A stretch of 64,000 nt of DNA, taken from positions 5,729,001 through 5,793,000 of the forward strand of contig NZ_CP031941.1 of the NCBI RefSeq assembly GCF_003443655.1. The letters run 5' to 3'. A program made the position numbers and the translations under genes. Below are positions 61,486 through 64,000 of this stretch, piece after piece (the first letter of the stretch is position 1; every line of letters starts with the position of its first letter). Origin of the DNA: Nostoc sphaeroides. Its GTDB lineage: Bacteria; Cyanobacteriota; Cyanobacteriia; Cyanobacteriales; Nostocaceae. The notes beneath the pieces were generated by a model that saw only the letters and a list, made by a program, of their open reading frames with translations, did not search any database and was not told the origin of the DNA.

Positions 61486-61725
61486 ACTAGTAGTCTCTCC
61501 CATTAATTTTGCTGGGTTGTAGAGACGCGAAATTTCGCGTCTTTACAGGGTTTTGGTAACAAACTAATCAATCAGAATTAATGAGACAGAGCACTAGTAG
61601 TCTGTCCCATTAATTTTGCTGGGTTGTAGAGACGCGAAATTGTACTTCGTCCCGCTACGCTAACGCGTCTTTACAGGGTTTTGGTAACAAACTAATCAAT
61701 CAGAATTAATGAGACAGAGCACTAG
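61486..61725. repeat. Two head-to-tail copies of a 107-bp MITE-like element
   Basis: Copy 1 is 61486-61597 and copy 2 is 61593-61725; they share the junction ACTAG. Each has terminal inverted repeats (CTAGT--TCT-TC-CATTAATT at both ends) and a central palindrome GAGACGCGAAATTTCGCGTC. Copy 2 carries a 21-bp insertion (TGTACTTCGTCCCGCTACGC-like) in the palindrome. No ORF. Confidence 0.85.
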
Positions 61726-61799
61726 TACAGCACGGCGGAAATAAACTATTGTCGTTACCCACATTTTTGTAACAGTCAAAGTATCGCGCTCATCCGATA

Positions 61800-62190
61800 T
61801 CCCGCCCAGAACTTAAGTTCTGGGCTGATAGCTAAAGTCCACTTAAGTGGACTGAAATTTTCCCTTTTATATATAGCTTTTCCTAATCAAATGAGGTAAT
61901 CAGAGCAAGCGAGGTGCTTGCTCTTAAAGGGTGTTGGGGGTGAGGTTCTATACCTACTCAACTCAGAACTCAGAACCGCTATAAGACAATACGGTTCAGT
62001 TAAGGATTTTTGGTACTAATTTTAGACCTGTAGAGACGCGAAATTTCGCGTCTTTACCAAGGTTTTTGGGCTTAACTGAACTGTATTGCGCTATAAGATA
62101 GCCTTCTACATGGCTGAAAATTTTGTATTTAGTCCTCTTGAGAAGACTTTAGCTATAAGCAAGAGGAGTTTATTCCGAGGCGGGAATGGT
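61800..62190. repeat. Palindromic element interrupted by a smaller one
   Basis: Left arm (CCAGAACTTAAGTTCTGG, then AGCTAAAGTCCACTTAAGTG, 61803-61860) is matched by a right arm (TTTAGTCCTCTTGAGAAGAC, then TTTAGCTATAAGC, 62130-62165), in inverted order. A 102-bp element with a 10-bp target duplication is inserted between them. The arms belong to the same family as the inner arms of the 50323-50644 element. Confidence 0.65.
61987..62088. mobile_element. 102-bp MITE with 10-bp target duplication
   Basis: Terminal inverted repeats are CAATACGGTTCAGTTAAG (61987-62004) and its complement ending GTATTG (62071-62088), 17 of 18 matching. It is flanked on both sides by CGCTATAAGA (61977-61986 and 62089-62098). 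The centre holds the GAGACGCGAAATTTCGCGTC palindrome. No coding capacity, so it depends on a transposase elsewhere. Confidence 0.85.
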
Positions 62191-62575
62191 AATGAAGATT
62201 AAATCCAAGACAGTAATAGTACTACTACTTCATATAACTATTAGTAAATAAAGTTACTTACGATCGCAGTTTCTTTAAATTTGCATAATCAGACACAGGT
62301 AGATATTTATATTTTTATAAATAATGGTTAAGAAAAAATAAAATCATCTAAAAGTTGGAGAAGTAGTTGTAGTTTTATAAAGTATAATTAAGAAAAAGAT
62401 AAACAAATCTTTAGGTAGTAACATAAGCTAAAATCACCGCGAACAGTATCCCAAAAGGGTAGAGTTCTAGTTGTTTTAGATAAAAGGCTACCGCTATCCT
62501 GAACTTGCAACTAACTTGTGGGTTAGGAGAAAAACAATCATTGTAAATTTTTCAGTTGAAGAGGCAAATAAAGGC
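62191..62575. other. AT-rich upstream region of the ABC1 kinase gene
   Basis: No ORF and no further repeat units. A TATAAT hexamer at about 62384 could be the -10 of a promoter, giving a 190-nt leader. Confidence 0.4.
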
Positions 62576-64000
62576 GTGGGTCAGTATCAACCTGCTCTGC
62601 TAACACTCTATAATCCAGAGGCGATCGCTCGCTACTATAGTTACCGTCCCTGGCTAGCATGGGGGCGACTCCTGAGAATTATCTCCTCTTTTGCGGGATT
62701 TATCCTCAGTCTCAAGTGGGACGAATGGCAAGATAAAGTTGAGCAGAACAAGGGTAAACGAGCTATTCAGTTGCGAGAACTGCTCACCCGCCTCGGCCCG
62801 ACTTTTATCAAAGTTGGTCAAGCCCTCTCTACCAGGCCTGACCTAATCCGTAAGGATTTTCTAGAAGAACTGATCAAATTACAAGATCAGTTACCACCTT
62901 TCGATAATGCGATCGCTTACAAAATTATCGAAACTGAACTAGACTGTCCCATTCACGAAAGCTTTAGCGAACTGTCACCTAACCCAGTCGCAGCAGCTAG
63001 CTTGGGTCAAGTATACCGTGGTCGTCTAATTAGTGGCGAAGAAGTCGCAGTGAAGGTGCAACGCCCCAACTTACGCCCGACTCTCACCCGCGACCTTTAT
63101 CTATTGCGGTGGGCTGCGAGTTGGTTAGCTCCCTGGTTACCTCTCAATCTCGGTCACGACCTAACTTTAATCGTGGATGAGTTTGGCACGAAGCTATTTG
63201 AGGAAATCGACTATATAAATGAAGGCCGCAACGCCGAGAAATTTGCCAGCAACTTCCGCAACGACCCGCAAGTTAGAGTTCCAGGAATTTACTGGCGTTA
63301 TACCAATACCCACGTTTTAACCCTGGAATGGATTGACGGCTTCAAGTTGACAGATACTAAACGCATCCGGGAAGCAGGTTTAGATCCAGAAGCAATTATC
63401 CAAATTGGCGTTACTTCGGGATTGCAACAGCTTTTAGAACACGGCTTCTTTCATGCTGATCCTCATCCCGGCAATTTGTTTGCTGTACCCGATGGTCGGA
63501 TGGCTTATATTGACTTCGGCATGATGGATCAGTTGGAGGAAACCACCAAAGAAACACTGGTGGATGCACTAGTACATTTGGTGAATAAAGACTACACCGA
63601 CTTAGCCGAAGATTTTGTCAAATTAGGATTTCTGACTCCAGACACTAATATTTGCCCGATTGTACCAGCATTAGAAGCGGTGCTGGGAAACGCTATTGGT
63701 AAAAATGTCAAGGATTTTAACTTCAAAACTATTACCGATGAATTTTCGGAACTGATGTATGAATATCCTTTCCGAGTCCCGGCGAAGTTTGCTTTGATTA
63801 TTCGTTCTTTGGTGACTCAAGAAGGTATTGCTCTAAGCCTCAACCCAGATTTCAAAATTGTTGAGGTGGGTTATCCCTATATAGCACGGCGCTTGCTAAC
63901 AGGGGAATCGCCGGAATTACGGCGACGATTATTGAATGTGTTATTTAAAGATGGTAAATTTCAGTGGCAGCGATTAGAGAATTTAATTGCGATCGCTCGG
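62576..64000 (+). CDS. ABC1/AarF/UbiB-family atypical kinase, 3' end beyond window
   Basis: The first 475 codons of an ABC1-family protein. Motifs: LGPTFIKVGQALSTRPDLI (KxGQ motif), PVAAASLGQVYRG (Ala-rich loop), EVAVKVQRPNL (ATP lysine), FEEIDYINEGRNAEKFASNF, HGFFHADPHPGNLF (catalytic HxDxxxGN) and YIDFGMMDQLE (metal DFG). Plant and cyanobacterial members control prenyl-quinone or chlorophyll metabolism; UbiB acts in ubiquinone synthesis. The start is taken as GTG 62576, preceded by GAAGAGG; GTG 62519 also remains possible. The reading frame runs off the window. Confidence 0.88.
   Translation, partial: MGQYQPALLTLYNPEAIARYYSYRPWLAWGRLLRIISSFAGFILSLKWDEWQDKVEQNKGKRAIQLRELLTRLGPTFIKVGQALSTRPDLIRKDFLEELIKLQDQLPPFDNAIAYKIIETELDCPIHESFSELSPNPVAAASLGQVYRGRLISGEEVAVKVQRPNLRPTLTRDLYLLRWAASWLAPWLPLNLGHDLTLIVDEFGTKLFEEIDYINEGRNAEKFASNFRNDPQVRVPGIYWRYTNTHVLTLEWIDGFKLTDTKRIREAGLDPEAIIQIGVTSGLQQLLEHGFFHADPHPGNLFAVPDGRMAYIDFGMMDQLEETTKETLVDALVHLVNKDYTDLAEDFVKLGFLTPDTNICPIVPALEAVLGNAIGKNVKDFNFKTITDEFSELMYEYPFRVPAKFALIIRSLVTQEGIALSLNPDFKIVEVGYPYIARRLLTGESPELRRRLLNVLFKDGKFQWQRLENLIAIAR

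Overview
This window comes from a filamentous, probably heterocystous (Nostoc/Anabaena-type) cyanobacterium. It carries chlorophyll synthase (chlG), a photosystem II D2 gene (psbD), a PetP-like cytochrome b6f subunit and a PucC-type carrier. The octamer GCGATCGC (HIP1) occurs roughly once per kb, TTAGGAG-type heptamer arrays sit between genes, and the order psbD - pterin dehydratase - SLH/OprB porin is Nostoc-like. The genus is inferred from gene content and repeats; no search was run.

Layout. 0-1.3 kb: a DUF2887/Rpn-family gene cut by a truncated IS200/IS605-type tnpB. 1.4-11.4 kb: housekeeping and photosynthesis genes (PucC-type carrier, inositol-phosphatase family, alcohol dehydrogenase family, chlG, Get3d-like ATPase, petP) and three tandem Uma2-family genes. 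11.5-38.5 kb: a large surface-polysaccharide locus. It starts with a GumK-like transferase and a wbpA-wbpB-wbpD-wbpE cassette for a diacetamido-uronic acid nucleotide sugar. wbpE is split by a complete tnpB element. Next come a GT2-methyltransferase fusion, two GT4 transferases, a Wzm/Wzt exporter, a WbdD-like tandem methyltransferase with a repeat-built coiled coil, a three-gene set for an acetamido-6-deoxy-L-sugar, another methyltransferase, another GT4, an AsnB-type amidotransferase, a further GT4, and rfbA, rfbC and rfbD (no rfbB). 38.6-45.2 kb: comB, an IS605-like tail, a BlaI/M56 pair followed by an iterated 21-bp repeat, a class V aminotransferase-fold enzyme, tRNA-Asn, a NYN-domain protein and an ECF-type ATPase. 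45.6-50.2 kb: stand-alone psbD, a structured transcript with a 23-codon ORF, pterin dehydratase and a porin. 50.3-64 kb: cysK, a DnaJ-domain protein, a tandem QueD-type protein, another Uma2, a PrsW-type protease with a methyltransferase, a DUF3352 protein, pepN, a cluster of nested palindromic elements and the start of an ABC1/UbiB-family kinase.

How the genes fit together. The sugar-nucleotide genes, several transferases and the Wzm/Wzt pair suggest an ABC-exported surface glycan containing a (possibly amidated) uronic acid and 6-deoxy sugars, with methylated residues or chain ends. The wbpE disruption should block one branch unless another copy exists. Main points for follow-up: the exact tnpB junction in wbpE, which predicts TAM and guide; the unexplained structured RNA with a small ORF behind psbD; the coiled-coil 'ruler' made of 21-bp repeats beside Wzt; and the nested palindromic elements. 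All functional assignments rest on motif reading.
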